Assembly (NCBI GenBank): GCA_017460885.1
Contig: JAFUAB010000002.1
Span: 1-64,000 of the forward strand
Direction: 5' to 3'
DNA length: 64,000 nucleotides
Origin: Lachnospiraceae bacterium
GTDB lineage: Bacteria > Bacillota > Clostridia > Lachnospirales > Lachnospiraceae
Part shown: one piece after another, positions 26,202 through 35,853 of the stretch
Layout: each line of letters starts with the position of its first letter
Numbering within the stretch: the stretch's first letter is position 1
Translations under genes and position numbers: made by a program
Notes under the pieces: generated by a model
The model's database searches: none
What the model was told of the DNA's origin: nothing
What the model saw: only the letters and a program-made list of their open reading frames with translations

Positions 26202-27677
26202 ATGCTATATATCGGTGTCGATCTGGGTACCAGTGCAGTCAAGCTTCTGCTTATGGAGGGGAACGGCGAGATCAAAAAGATCGTAAGTCGCGAATATCCT
26301 CTTTCTTTTCCGCATCCCGGCTGGAGTGAGCAGAAACCGGAGGATTGGTTTGCCCAGACCATGGATGGATTGAAGGAATTGCTGGATGGTGCCGATAAGT
26401 CTCAGGTGGCAGGCATCAGCTTCGGCGGTCAGATGCATGGACTTGTCATCCTTGACAAGGACGACAACGTGATCCGCCCCGCCATACTTTGGAATGACGG
26501 TCGTACCACCGAGGAGACGGACTATTTAAACAATGAGATCGGCAAGGACAAGCTTAGCCAATATACGGCGAACATAGCATTTGCCGGATTTACCGCACCC
26601 AAGATCCTGTGGGTCAGGAATAAGGAACCCGAAAATTTCGCAAAGATCGCGAAGATCATGCTTCCCAAGGACTATATCGCATACAAGCTGAGCGGTGTGC
26701 ATTGCACGGATGTGTCCGATGCTTCGGGTATGCTCCTTCTGGATGTAGAGAACCGCAAGTGGTCTGAGGAAATGCTTAAGATCTGTGATGTTAAGGAAGA
26801 GCAGCTGCCTAAGCTGTTCGAATCCTATGAGGCGGTTGGCAATATCCTGCCTGAAATAGCTGCCGAGCTCGGAGTGCCGGAGAATGTCAGGATCGTAGCC
26901 GGCGCAGGCGACAATGCCGCTGCTGCTGTCGGAACCGGCACGGTAGGCGACGGAGCCTGCAACATATCACTCGGAACCAGCGGAACCGTGTTCATCTCAT
27001 CGAGCAAGTTCGGCGTGGATGACAACAATGCGCTGCATTCATTTGATCATGCCGACGGCTCCTTCCATCTGATGGGCTGCATGCTTTCGGCTGCCAGCTG
27101 CAATAAGTGGTGGGAAGAGGAGATCATCGGTACCGATGATTTCGTGGCTGAGCAGAAGGCCATCACCGATGACAAGCTTGGCCGCAATCACGTATATTTC
27201 CTGCCCTATCTCATGGGCGAGAGATCACCTCACAATGATCCGCTGGCCAGGGGAACCTTCATCGGCATGACCATGGACACCAGCAGGGCCGACATGACTC
27301 AGGCAGTTCTCGAAGGCGTTGCTTTTGCGCTTCGTGACAGCCTTGAAGTCGCCAGGAGCTTAGGCATCAACCTTGAGAGATCCAAGATATGCGGCGGCGG
27401 TGCCAAGTCTCCCCTGTGGAAAAAGATGATCGCCAATATCTGCAATATCAAGGTGGACGTTATCGAGAGCGAGCAGGGTCCCGGAATGGGCGGAGCAATG
27501 CTTGCGGCTGTTGCCTGCGGCGAGTATAAATCGGTTCAGGAGGCTGCCGATTCCATAGTAAAGGTGGTCGATACCGTCGACCCCGATCCTGAGCTGGTTA
27601 AGCTCTATGAGGAGAGATATCTGCAGTTCAAGAAGATTTATCCTACCGTGAAGGCCCTGTTTCCGCAGATACAGTAA
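26202..27677 (+). CDS. xylB: Xylulokinase
   Basis: A 491-residue FGGY-family sugar kinase that makes D-xylulose 5-phosphate. The N-terminal phosphate loop is IGVDLGTSAVKLLL. ISFGGQMHGLVILD and ILWNDGRTTEE form the substrate-binding region. GAGDNAAAAVGTG holds the catalytic Asp, and GGGAKSPLWKKMIANI is the second FGGY signature. TGGAGGC precedes the ATG. A TATAAT at 26164-26169 may be the -10 box. The isomerase gene 100 bp downstream makes this a pentose or deoxysugar catabolic pair. Confidence 0.92.
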   Translation: MLYIGVDLGTSAVKLLLMEGNGEIKKIVSREYPLSFPHPGWSEQKPEDWFAQTMDGLKELLDGADKSQVAGISFGGQMHGLVILDKDDNVIRPAILWNDGRTTEETDYLNNEIGKDKLSQYTANIAFAGFTAPKILWVRNKEPENFAKIAKIMLPKDYIAYKLSGVHCTDVSDASGMLLLDVENRKWSEEMLKICDVKEEQLPKLFESYEAVGNILPEIAAELGVPENVRIVAGAGDNAAAAVGTGTVGDGACNISLGTSGTVFISSSKFGVDDNNALHSFDHADGSFHLMGCMLSAASCNKWWEEEIIGTDDFVAEQKAITDDKLGRNHVYFLPYLMGERSPHNDPLARGTFIGMTMDTSRADMTQAVLEGVAFALRDSLEVARSLGINLERSKICGGGAKSPLWKKMIANICNIKVDVIESEQGPGMGGAMLAAVACGEYKSVQEAADSIVKVVDTVDPDPELVKLYEERYLQFKKIYPTVKALFPQIQ

Positions 27678-27776
27678 GAAACGCTGAGAATTGACGTTTT
27701 ACGGCGATTCGGCAGGATTGAATACCATGTAGTAAAAATTTGCAAATACTGCAATGAAATAAAAGGAGGTTTAATC

Positions 27777-29264
27777 ATGAACAATTTACCCAAAGTGAAG
27801 ATCGGCATCGTGGGCGTGAGCCGTGACTGCTTCCCCGCAGATCTGACTATCAGAAGAAGAAAGGCATTGGTTGACGCTTATGCTAAGAAGTATGACGCAG
27901 CCGATATCTATGAATGTCCCGTGACGATCATCGAGAGCGAGATCGATATGAAGAACGCTCTTAAGGACATCAACGAAAAGGGATGCAATGCCTTGTGCGT
28001 ATATCTGGGCAACTTTGGTCCCGAGATCTCTGAGACCATGCTTGCACAGCAGTATGATGGTCCTGTGATGTTCTGCGCCGCAGCAGAAGAGGATTATGAA
28101 TCGGTTACCACGGCAGGTCGTGGCGATGCTTACTGCGGAATGCTGAATGCATCCTATAATCTCGCCCTTCGTAACCTTCGCGCGTACATCCCCGAGTATC
28201 CCGTAGGAGATGCTGAGGACTGTGCAGATATGATCCACGACTTCGTGCCGATCGCACGTGCACTTGCAGGCCTTAAGAACCTCAAGATCATATCCTTCGG
28301 TCCCAGACCGCTCAACTTCTTTGCATGTAATGCTCCAATCAAGCAGCTTTACAACATCGGCGTTGAGATCGAGGAGAACTCCGAGCTGGATCTGTTCGAA
28401 GCATTCAACAAGCATGCCGACGATCCCCGCATTCCTGACGTGGTTAAGGACATGGAGGCAGAGCTTGGCAGCGGCAACAACAAGCCTCAGGTTCTTCCCA
28501 AGCTTGCTCAGTATGAGCTGACCTTGCTTGACTGGATCGAGGAGCACAAGGGTTCCAAGGAATACGTTGCCATCGCCGGCAAGTGCTGGCCCGCATTCCA
28601 GACTCAGTTTGGCTTCGTTCCCTGCTATGTGAATTCACGTCTTACCGGACGCGGAATCCCCGTATCCTGCGAGGTTGATATCTATGGATGTCTTTCCGAG
28701 TATATAGGAACAGCCGTATCGGACGATATCGTTACCCTGCTTGATATCAATAACTCCGTACCGAAGATCATGTACGAGGAGTCGATCAAGGACAAGTTCG
28801 ATTATACACTTACCGATACGTTCATGGGCTTCCACTGCGGCAATACCTGCTCCAAGAAGCTGGCAAGCTGCTCCATGCAGCATCAGGCGATCATGGCTCG
28901 TTCACTGCCCATCGAGGTTACCAACGGAACACTCGAAGGCGACATCGCACCCGGACCGATCACCTTCTATCGTCTGCAGTCGACTGCTGACAACATTCTC
29001 CGTGCATACGTTGCTCAGGGCGAGGTTCTTCCGGTTGCTACCAGATCTTTCGGAGGCATCGGTGTATTCGCTATTCCCGAGATGGGACGTTTCTATCGTC
29101 ATGTACTGATAGAGAAGAACTTCCCTCATCACGGAGCAGTTGCATTCGGACACTACGGAAAGGCACTCTTCGAGGTATTCAAGTATCTTGGAGTTGAGCT
29201 TGACGAGATTGGCTACAACCAGCCTGCATCTCTGCCTTATCCGTCAGAGAATCCGTTCGCATAA
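27777..29264 (+). CDS. L-fucose/L-arabinose isomerase family protein
   Basis: A 495-residue ketol isomerase-family enzyme. Visible are an N-terminal Rossmann-like region (VKIGIVGVSRDCFPADL), the central IAGKCWPAFQTQFGFVPC and SCEVDIYGCLSEYIG with acidic metal ligands, and FHCGNTCSKKL and HHGAVAFGHYGKALFE with His ligands near the C-terminus. It is a diverged member and not a canonical FucI of about 590 residues. Beside xylulokinase it could isomerise xylose, arabinose or a deoxy sugar to a ketose, but the substrate cannot be fixed. AAAGGAGGTTT gives a very strong ribosome site. Confidence 0.82.
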   Translation: MNNLPKVKIGIVGVSRDCFPADLTIRRRKALVDAYAKKYDAADIYECPVTIIESEIDMKNALKDINEKGCNALCVYLGNFGPEISETMLAQQYDGPVMFCAAAEEDYESVTTAGRGDAYCGMLNASYNLALRNLRAYIPEYPVGDAEDCADMIHDFVPIARALAGLKNLKIISFGPRPLNFFACNAPIKQLYNIGVEIEENSELDLFEAFNKHADDPRIPDVVKDMEAELGSGNNKPQVLPKLAQYELTLLDWIEEHKGSKEYVAIAGKCWPAFQTQFGFVPCYVNSRLTGRGIPVSCEVDIYGCLSEYIGTAVSDDIVTLLDINNSVPKIMYEESIKDKFDYTLTDTFMGFHCGNTCSKKLASCSMQHQAIMARSLPIEVTNGTLEGDIAPGPITFYRLQSTADNILRAYVAQGEVLPVATRSFGGIGVFAIPEMGRFYRHVLIEKNFPHHGAVAFGHYGKALFEVFKYLGVELDEIGYNQPASLPYPSENPFA

Positions 29265-29294
29265 GACAGGTTTTAGAGAAGGGGTTACATATAG

Positions 29295-29331
29295 GGGACG
29301 GTCCTCCAACGGAGGACCGTCCCTGTTTGTT
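29295..29331 (+). terminator. Terminator after the isomerase gene
   Basis: A perfect 13-bp stem (29295-29307 with 29311-29323) around AAC is followed by TGTTTGTTT. The arm contains GGGACGGTCC, which links it to the dispersed GGGACGG repeat family. Confidence 0.75.
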
Positions 29332-29409
29332 TACATATCGTTGATATCCAGCAGTATAAGATCGGGGATGGTGTGTGACAGGACAGTCAGACAAAAATAG
29401 TTGACCGTA

Positions 29410-29439
29410 TTGCAAAACATACTTGTGAGACATTATACT
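29410..29439 (+). promoter_or_regulatory. Possible promoter of the MATE-larC operon
   Basis: TTGCAA (29410-29415), an 18-bp spacer and TATACT (29434-29439) lie 77 bp upstream of the MATE start. An alternative -10 (TATAAA) lies a few bases downstream. Confidence 0.35.
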
Positions 29440-29515
29440 TTTGATATAAACTTGCATTGAATGTAAATGTGATTGGATACATCGGCAGGAGTGATTACTC
29501 CGGGGTACAACATAG

Positions 29516-30883
29516 ATGAAAAAAGGTTCTGCTGTCAGGGATCTTACTGAAGGAAGTCCCGCAAAGCTGATATTGGGTTTCTCCATACCTGTGTTTATGG
29601 GCAACCTGTTTCAGCAGTTCTATACCATAGTCGATACGCTGATAGTCGGGCGGGTGCTGGGGGCGGATGCCCTGGCTGCCGTAGGATGTACGGGTTCGGT
29701 CAATTTCCTGGTAGTAGGTTTCTGTATTGGGCTGTGTACCGGATTTGCGATCCCGGTTGCACAGAAATTCGGAGCAAAGGACTATCAGGGGATGAGGCGC
29801 TGTGTGGCCAACTGTCTGTGGACGGGAATAGTTTTTGCAGCCTTTATCACATTTATCGTCAGCCTTAACACCATGAACATACTCAGGCTGATGAAGACTC
29901 CCTCCAATGTTATCGATATGTCATATGAATACATACTCGTGATCTTTCTCGGAATACCTATGACCATGTTGTATAATATCGTTTCCGGGCTGATCAGGGC
30001 ACTGGGAGATTCCAAAACTCCGCTTTTCTTTCTGATCTTTTCTTCGTTCCTTAACATAGGACTTGACGTATTCTTTATGGTAAGTCTGGGGATGGGAGTT
30101 TTCGGCGCGGCACTGGCCACGATACTCAGTCAGGCTGTGGCAGGTATCATATGTCTGTTCTATATGATCGGCAGATTTCCGCTGCTCAGGGTTCAAAAGG
30201 GAGAATGGTCGGCTGACCGTCAGATAATCGGTAATCTCTGCAATATGGGAGTACCTATGGGATTACAGTATTCTATTACGGCCATCGGTTCCGTTATACT
30301 GCAGTCCTCCGTCAATACCCTGGGCTCGAATGTAGTGGCCGCCAATACGGCAGCAGGCAGGATCAGCATGTTCTTTGCCTGCGGATTCGATTCACTGGGT
30401 GCCACCATGACAACCTACGGAGGTCAGAATCTGGGTGCAAAGAAGTTAGACCGTATATCAGAGGGACTCAGGGACTGTCTGATCATAGGCTTTTCCTATG
30501 CGATCCTTTCGTTTGGTATACTGTATCTCTGGGGAGGCAGACTGACCGGATTGTTTGTTACAGCTCCTACCCGGGAAATGCTGGAGACATCCAGGATCTT
30601 TCTGCTGTATAATTCAGCGGCATATATTCTGCTTGCGATGGTCAATATCTTCCGTTTCCTGATACAGGGACTCGGATTTTCACGGCTTGCCATACTGGCA
30701 GGTGTTGCCGAGATGATAGCCCGTACTCTTGCCGGTATGATACTGGTACCCTGGCTCGGTGTCCGGGGAGCGGCTCTGGCCAGTCCTCTGGCATGGGTGT
30801 TTGCGGATGCGTTTCTGATACCGGCTTATATACATGTTATGAAGAAACTCAGGAGAATGTTTGAAAGATCGGAGGGGCATTGA
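29516..30883 (+). CDS. MATE family efflux transporter
   Basis: A 455-residue protein with 12 predicted membrane helices in two six-helix halves, the usual MATE size. The opening GSPAKLILGFSIPVFMGNLFQQFYTIVDT and VGRVLGADALAAVGCTGS are the family hallmark. QYSITAIGSVILQSSVNTLG starts the second half. It exports organic cations or other small molecules using Na+ or H+; the substrate is unknown. The stop codon abuts the larC start directly (TGA then ATG), so they are co-transcribed. Confidence 0.92.
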   Translation: MKKGSAVRDLTEGSPAKLILGFSIPVFMGNLFQQFYTIVDTLIVGRVLGADALAAVGCTGSVNFLVVGFCIGLCTGFAIPVAQKFGAKDYQGMRRCVANCLWTGIVFAAFITFIVSLNTMNILRLMKTPSNVIDMSYEYILVIFLGIPMTMLYNIVSGLIRALGDSKTPLFFLIFSSFLNIGLDVFFMVSLGMGVFGAALATILSQAVAGIICLFYMIGRFPLLRVQKGEWSADRQIIGNLCNMGVPMGLQYSITAIGSVILQSSVNTLGSNVVAANTAAGRISMFFACGFDSLGATMTTYGGQNLGAKKLDRISEGLRDCLIIGFSYAILSFGILYLWGGRLTGLFVTAPTREMLETSRIFLLYNSAAYILLAMVNIFRFLIQGLGFSRLAILAGVAEMIARTLAGMILVPWLGVRGAALASPLAWVFADAFLIPAYIHVMKKLRRMFERSEGH

Positions 30884-32083
30884 ATGTCTACATTGTATTT
30901 GGATTGCGGAATGGGTGCTGCGGGAGATATGCTGACGGCCGCGCTGTTTGATCTGCTAGATGCAAGAAGTCAACAGATGTTTCTGAAGGAGATCAACGCT
31001 TCGGGCGTTGAGGGAGTGACTGTTGAAGCTGAAACGGCAGTTAAGGCCGGTATACAGGGCACTCACATCAGGGTTCTCATTGACGGTGCCGAGGAGATGG
31101 AACACGGGCATCATCACCATCATACGTCTCCCCGGAACATAAATGAGATCATCAGATCGACGTCCTTTTCAAATAAGGTCAGGAATGATGCCATAGCCGT
31201 ATACGGACTGATCGCCGGAGCGGAATCCAGGGTGCATGGCAAAACAGTGGACGAGATACATTTCCATGAGGTCGGAACAAAGGATGCGATAATTGATGTA
31301 CTCAGTGTCTGCAGACTGATTGAAATGCTCGGCCCCGATGAGATACTTGCATCTCCGGTCTGTACGGGATACGGTGAAGTCAGGTGCGCACACGGGATCA
31401 TGCCGGTTCCGGCGCCCGCTACGGCTGTTCTCCTGGAGGGTATTCCGATGTATGCCGGCGATATACGCAGTGAATTGTGTACTCCCACAGGGGCGGCACT
31501 TCTTAAGTTTTTCGTCAGAGAATTCACCAATATGCCCATGATGAAGATAAGCTGTACAGGATACGGATGCGGCATGAAGGACTTTCCAAGGGCAAACTGT
31601 GTAAGAGCTATGATAGGAGAAAGGGTTGATACGGAAAGCCCGGGGCGCGAGAAGGGTATTTCCAGATCCGGAGTGGTCGAGCTGTCAACCAACATTGACG
31701 ATATGACAGGAGAGGCATTGGGACATGCTGCCGAGATCCTGAGGAAAGCCGGGGCTCTTGAGGTATATATCACTCCGGTATATATGAAAAAGAACCGTCC
31801 CGGAAATGTTCTCACGGTGCTTTGCAGGGCGGAGGATGAAGAGGCACTCAGTGCGCTTTTCTTTAAGCATACAACCACCTGGGGGATCAGAAGGCGTAAT
31901 GTTGAACGCAGATATATGGATACCATGATCGAAAGTGTGGATACGGAATTCGGGTCGGTCCGTTTTAAGGTCGGTACGGGATACGGAGTTACCAAGTCGA
32001 AGCCCGAATATGAGGATGTGGCCAGGATAGCCGAATTGAGGAAGATCAGCATTGCAGAGATACTTGGCAGGATTTCTTTTTAA
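30884..32083 (+). CDS. larC: Nickel pincer cofactor biosynthesis protein LarC
   Basis: A 399-residue protein (DUF111 family) that inserts Ni into the pyridinium pincer cofactor of lactate racemase-type enzymes. Hallmarks are the start YLDCGMGAAGDMLTAALFDL, the His-rich HGHHHHH (about 75-80), the motif VDEIHFHEVGTKDAIIDV (about 119-136) and CAHGIMPVPAPATA. The gene is in one frame, whereas some species split it into larC1 and larC2 joined by a programmed frameshift. larB, larE and larA are not in the window. The last 32 bp overlap the next gene. Confidence 0.92.
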   Translation: MSTLYLDCGMGAAGDMLTAALFDLLDARSQQMFLKEINASGVEGVTVEAETAVKAGIQGTHIRVLIDGAEEMEHGHHHHHTSPRNINEIIRSTSFSNKVRNDAIAVYGLIAGAESRVHGKTVDEIHFHEVGTKDAIIDVLSVCRLIEMLGPDEILASPVCTGYGEVRCAHGIMPVPAPATAVLLEGIPMYAGDIRSELCTPTGAALLKFFVREFTNMPMMKISCTGYGCGMKDFPRANCVRAMIGERVDTESPGREKGISRSGVVELSTNIDDMTGEALGHAAEILRKAGALEVYITPVYMKKNRPGNVLTVLCRAEDEEALSALFFKHTTTWGIRRRNVERRYMDTMIESVDTEFGSVRFKVGTGYGVTKSKPEYEDVARIAELRKISIAEILGRISF

Positions 32084-33101
32084 TTTAACAGGACTGATAC
32101 TGACAGCGGTTCTGCTGACCGGTTGCGGAAGTAGTAATTCGGAGCCGACTCATATAGAAGCTGACTGGAGTGCGGAGGGGTTATCCACAGCAGAAGAAGC
32201 CGGGGATATGACCGTGATCGACGGTGATGATGAGTCGTCCGCTGAACCGGTGCATAATCCTTCGACTGCACTCAGTGTTCCTACGCAGATAACCAGGATC
32301 GGGGACTTTTATTTTATTGTGGACTGCTATAATGATCAGGTGATCTACAGTCCGACTCTGGATGCCCCGCTTAACGAATGGTATGTGATGACAGGGGACA
32401 TCAATAAAGGGCATACCGTTGCTTCCGACGGAGAGGTTTATCTGACTGACGATACGGAGAGACACAGGATCCTGGCGTTTGTATATGACGGAAACAGATT
32501 CGTAAATACCCAGATATTTGAGAATATCGGAAGCAGACCCCATTTTATCGTATATAACGAGGCAGACAAAAGCTTTTATGTATGGAGCTCCATGACCGGA
32601 CAGATGTATGTGTTCGAACGGGACCCCGGAACATTGGCGGTTCACATCAGCCGCATCATGACTCTGGACGAATTGAACGGTGTATATGTGAGGAGCTTTA
32701 CGATCGAGGGCAACAGCATATATCTGGTCAGCGGCAATAGTCAGGTGATCGAAGCGGGGCTGACGGATTTCAGGATCAAAAAAAGATTTGCTGTTCCGGA
32801 CGAGCTTGCCGGGATGATACAGATCATGCCTGTTCCGGGAGGCTATTATATTACCGTTTCTACGGATGTACACGGGAACCAGGATTTTGCGACGATCATC
32901 TACACCGAGGAGCTTTCCGACCTGGAAAAGGGAGCTTATACGGATATATATTCTTTTTTTGTCGGAGGAGGTACGCCGTATTATATGGGAAGCATAGACG
33001 GCAGATACTATCTGACGGAGCATCGTCTTCCGGGGCATTCCATATGGGCTTTTGACATAGGTGAGGATCATATGCCGGTAAATGTGGAGGCTGTATATTG
33101 A
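32052..33101 (+). CDS. Lipoprotein with beta-propeller-like repeats
   Basis: About 349 residues. A short N-terminus with one Arg, a hydrophobic stretch and LLTGC (Cys at about residue 25) form a lipoprotein signal. The body has repeated strands (IGDFYFIVDCYNDQVIYSP, SDGEVYLTDDTERHRILAF, GNSIYLVSGNSQVI) that look like a six- or seven-bladed propeller. The start is TTG, either 32052 or 32064; the first is preferred because it keeps the positive charge. It overlaps larC by 32 bp. Coupled to a downstream acyltransferase. Function unknown. Confidence 0.72.
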   Translation: MQRYLAGFLFNLTGLILTAVLLTGCGSSNSEPTHIEADWSAEGLSTAEEAGDMTVIDGDDESSAEPVHNPSTALSVPTQITRIGDFYFIVDCYNDQVIYSPTLDAPLNEWYVMTGDINKGHTVASDGEVYLTDDTERHRILAFVYDGNRFVNTQIFENIGSRPHFIVYNEADKSFYVWSSMTGQMYVFERDPGTLAVHISRIMTLDELNGVYVRSFTIEGNSIYLVSGNSQVIEAGLTDFRIKKRFAVPDELAGMIQIMPVPGGYYITVSTDVHGNQDFATIIYTEELSDLEKGAYTDIYSFFVGGGTPYYMGSIDGRYYLTEHRLPGHSIWAFDIGEDHMPVNVEAVY

Positions 33102-34243
33102 GCAGAGACAGGCGCATGGGCGCACTTACGGGAATAGCGATCATCCTTGTTGTTCTCGGGCATCTGGATATGAATGAACTGTCTGTTTTCGGACTGTTTC
33201 CTTATTACAGCTTTCATGTACAGATATTCCTGTTCGTATCCGGCTATTTCTATAATGAGGATGATGAGGATAGTATCGGAAGATACTTTCTCAGGAAAGC
33301 CCGCAGACTCTTACTGCCATATTATATCTGTAATCTTGCCTACGGGATCCTGTCTACGATCCTGGCTGGGCACGGTTTTACCTATTGCCAACCGATAACC
33401 CTTTTTAATTTTATAATAGAACCATGGCTTGGAGGTCATCAGTACGGATTGAATTTTGCGGCATGGTTTGTCCCGGCACTTTTTCTGGTGGAGATGATTA
33501 ATATCCTGGCCAGAAAGCTGTGGAATTCCATTGCAGGCCTGTTATGTAAACCCGGAGACGCAGAGAATACAGATCTTAAACGTAAAAGGACAACCTTATT
33601 GAATGTGCTGGCTTTTTCGGCAGCGCTGATCTGCGGTGTTGTGACAGTGGTTCTGGCACAGACGGGACATGTATGGGGATATTACAAAACTCCCGGGCGG
33701 ATACTAATCATGCTGCCGATGTATGAATTCGGGATCTTGTACAGAACTGTTCTTGAGAATTATGAGAAGAGGCTTCCGGATGCAGCGGCTCTCCTGGCAG
33801 CGGGAGGGATCCAGTTTATTGCATATATCGCTGCGTACGGGAGTTTGAATTACAGCATCGTATGGTGCACTTCCTTTGCGGGTATGCCGATGATTCCTTT
33901 TGTGACCGCCATATGCGGTACATGGTTCTGGCTCAGGATCGCCGGCTTGCTAAGCGACAGCAGGATCGGTTCTTTTCTTGATAATACCGGCAGGCACAGC
34001 TTCCGTATAATGATGCATCATATAGCGGTGTTTTGGGTGATCAACCTTGTGACTATGCTCATCTGCAACGCGGTGCAGCCTGAGATGGTATTCGACGCAG
34101 ATGCGTTTAAGACGAATATAAATTATGTGTATCAGGTACGAGGACTGTATGCATGGAGGCTTGTGTATCTTTGTGTTACGTGGGCGTTTTTGACACTCGG
34201 GACGGAGTCAAAGTGTCATTCCCGGTGCATGATCAAAGTGTAG
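33098..34243 (+). CDS. Acyltransferase family 3 membrane protein, TTG start
   Basis: A 381-residue protein with about ten helices. Family motifs include GIAIILVVLGHLDMN (His at the end of helix 1), FHVQIFLFVSGYFY and FLRKARRLLLPYYI. GGAGG at 33086-33090 lies 7 bp before TTG 33098, which overlaps the upstream TGA by three bases. The last 20 codons run through a GGGACGG-type repeat (34191-34218), giving a non-family tail LTLGTESKCHSRC. The gene overlaps the convergent hslO stop by 11 bp. Confidence 0.82.
   Translation: MSRDRRMGALTGIAIILVVLGHLDMNELSVFGLFPYYSFHVQIFLFVSGYFYNEDDEDSIGRYFLRKARRLLLPYYICNLAYGILSTILAGHGFTYCQPITLFNFIIEPWLGGHQYGLNFAAWFVPALFLVEMINILARKLWNSIAGLLCKPGDAENTDLKRKRTTLLNVLAFSAALICGVVTVVLAQTGHVWGYYKTPGRILIMLPMYEFGILYRTVLENYEKRLPDAAALLAAGGIQFIAYIAAYGSLNYSIVWCTSFAGMPMIPFVTAICGTWFWLRIAGLLSDSRIGSFLDNTGRHSFRIMMHHIAVFWVINLVTMLICNAVQPEMVFDADAFKTNINYVYQVRGLYAWRLVYLCVTWAFLTLGTESKCHSRCMIKV
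34191..34218. repeat. Half-size GGGACGG repeat inside the 3' end of a gene
   Basis: TGACACT and AGTGTCA arms enclose CGGGACGGAGTCA, which matches the core of the palindromes at 4439 and 8191. It lies within the coding end of the acyltransferase. Confidence 0.6.
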
Positions 34244-35108
34244 TCAGTAGTTCCCGTATCTCGCGGGGTGTAAAGGAATAAGCCGTATTACAGAACTGGC
34301 ATTTCATCTCTATTGGCTCTGTATCTGACGTAAGCTCCTCAAGCTGTGACCGCCCCAGACTGATCAGAGCCTTTTCGACACGGTTTCTGGAGCAGTTGCA
34401 TCTGAATGACACGGGACTTCTGCCCGTGATCTCAACATCCACATCATGCAGGATCGTTCTGAGCATTTCCTCGGGATCGATACCGGTATCGAGCAGAGCG
34501 GTTACGGAAGTTATATGAGAGAGTGCCTCCTCGAGACGGGATACACATTCGTCCGAAGCGAAGGGCATAAGCTGGATCATGAATCCTCCGGCGACTTTGA
34601 CCGTGTTGTCCCTGTTCATCAGCACTCCGAGGCCCACTCCCGAAGGTACCTGCTCGGAAACCGCGAAATACTGAGCCAGATCATCACCGATCTCTCCCGA
34701 GACCAGTTCGATCCGTGAATTATACGGTTCGGCATTGCCGGTATCTCTGATCACTGTCAGATATCCCGGTCCTACTATACGTCCTACATCAAGCTTGCCC
34801 GCGGAACTTGCTGGACATATCGCCTGAGGGTTCCTGGCATAGCCCTTTACATGACCATGGGCATCTGCAGTGACTACGAGTCCTCCGACATCGCCCTCCC
34901 CGTCTATCTGGAGTGTGAGAAGACCTTCCGGGGTATCCTCCATCATACTTGCCATCATTGCGGCACCGCTCATCAGACGCCCCAGAGCCGCGGTCACTAC
35001 AGGGGATGTATTATGGGCTTTGCGTGCTGCTTCAGTCATTTCCGTGGTTTTGACCGCAAAGCATCTCAGTTGTGCGTTGTCAGCTATAGCTCTTACCAAT
35101 CCGTCCAT
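34233..35108 (-). CDS. hslO: Redox-regulated chaperone Hsp33
   Basis: A 291-residue holdase chaperone activated by oxidation. The C-terminal zinc/redox switch is visible as CNCSR (about 234-238) and CQFCNTAY (about 268-275). The N-terminal domain shows TAALGRLMSGAAMMASMM and GEGDVGGLVVTADAHGHVKGY. It is the last gene of a minus-strand run and begins 2 bp after the methyltransferase stop codon. Confidence 0.94.
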   Translation of the reverse strand: MDGLVRAIADNAQLRCFAVKTTEMTEAARKAHNTSPVVTAALGRLMSGAAMMASMMEDTPEGLLTLQIDGEGDVGGLVVTADAHGHVKGYARNPQAICPASSAGKLDVGRIVGPGYLTVIRDTGNAEPYNSRIELVSGEIGDDLAQYFAVSEQVPSGVGLGVLMNRDNTVKVAGGFMIQLMPFASDECVSRLEEALSHITSVTALLDTGIDPEEMLRTILHDVDVEITGRSPVSFRCNCSRNRVEKALISLGRSQLEELTSDTEPIEMKCQFCNTAYSFTPREIRELLTTL

Positions 35109-35110
35109 TT

Positions 35111-35848
35111 TTAAGCCTTTCTGGTTGTTATTCTGATCCTGCCGGTATTTTCATCCGGTTCTGAGTCCGTATCGGTGTCGCTGTATTCCAGGATCTCAAA
35201 TCCTGCGTCCAATAAAGCCTCAGTCATTTCCTCCAGGCTGTATCCGCGCTGTACATGAGTTTCCTCGGAACGCGTATACCTGCCGTCTTCATCCAGTATA
35301 TACAGGGTCAGGTCATATTCGTTGATGTGAGTGTCGGGATTGTAGTAGTTCTCCCAGATGAAGCTACCCGCATCCCTGTTTTCCGCGATGACAGATTCGC
35401 CGATAGCGGCGTAGTATCCGACAGTGTGAAAGTCAAAGATAAAGAGCCCGCCGGGCTCCAGATATTCAAATACTCTTTGAAAGCACGAAAGGATATCCTC
35501 ATTGGCTGTCAGATAATTGATGCTGTCATAAGCACTTATCATACAGTCGAAGGTATAGGGCAGCTCCAACTCACACATGTCCTGATTGATGTAGAGGATA
35601 TCGTCATCATAGGAAGCGGCGACAGCAAGCATGTCGGGAGAAAGATCAAGACCTGTCATGTTATATCCCCGGTCTCTGAGCAATCTTGTCATAACACCGG
35701 TACCGCATCCCAGGTCGAGTATGCTCTGACAGTCCGGGGTATATTTCGAGATCAGTCCGTTTATCCTGTCTGCCCATGTGTCGTATGGTTCATCGGACAT
35801 AAAAACATCATATATATATGCAAATCTATTATAACTGGTATCACTCAT
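35111..35848 (-). CDS. Class I SAM-dependent methyltransferase
   Basis: About 245 residues. Motif I is ILDLGCGTGVMTRLL (about 41-55), followed by the acidic LDLSPDML, ISAYDSINYL and PGGLFIFDFHT. It resembles small methyltransferases of unknown substrate that are common in Firmicutes. The start at 35848 (MSDTSYNRFAYIYD) is where homology begins; the open frame extends further upstream only because it runs through the neighbouring gene. It sits 5 bp after the COG2426 gene and 2 bp before hslO. Confidence 0.85.
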   Translation of the reverse strand: MSDTSYNRFAYIYDVFMSDEPYDTWADRINGLISKYTPDCQSILDLGCGTGVMTRLLRDRGYNMTGLDLSPDMLAVAASYDDDILYINQDMCELELPYTFDCMISAYDSINYLTANEDILSCFQRVFEYLEPGGLFIFDFHTVGYYAAIGESVIAENRDAGSFIWENYYNPDTHINEYDLTLYILDEDGRYTRSEETHVQRGYSLEEMTEALLDAGFEILEYSDTDTDSEPDENTGRIRITTRKA

Positions 35849-35853
35849 ATCGA

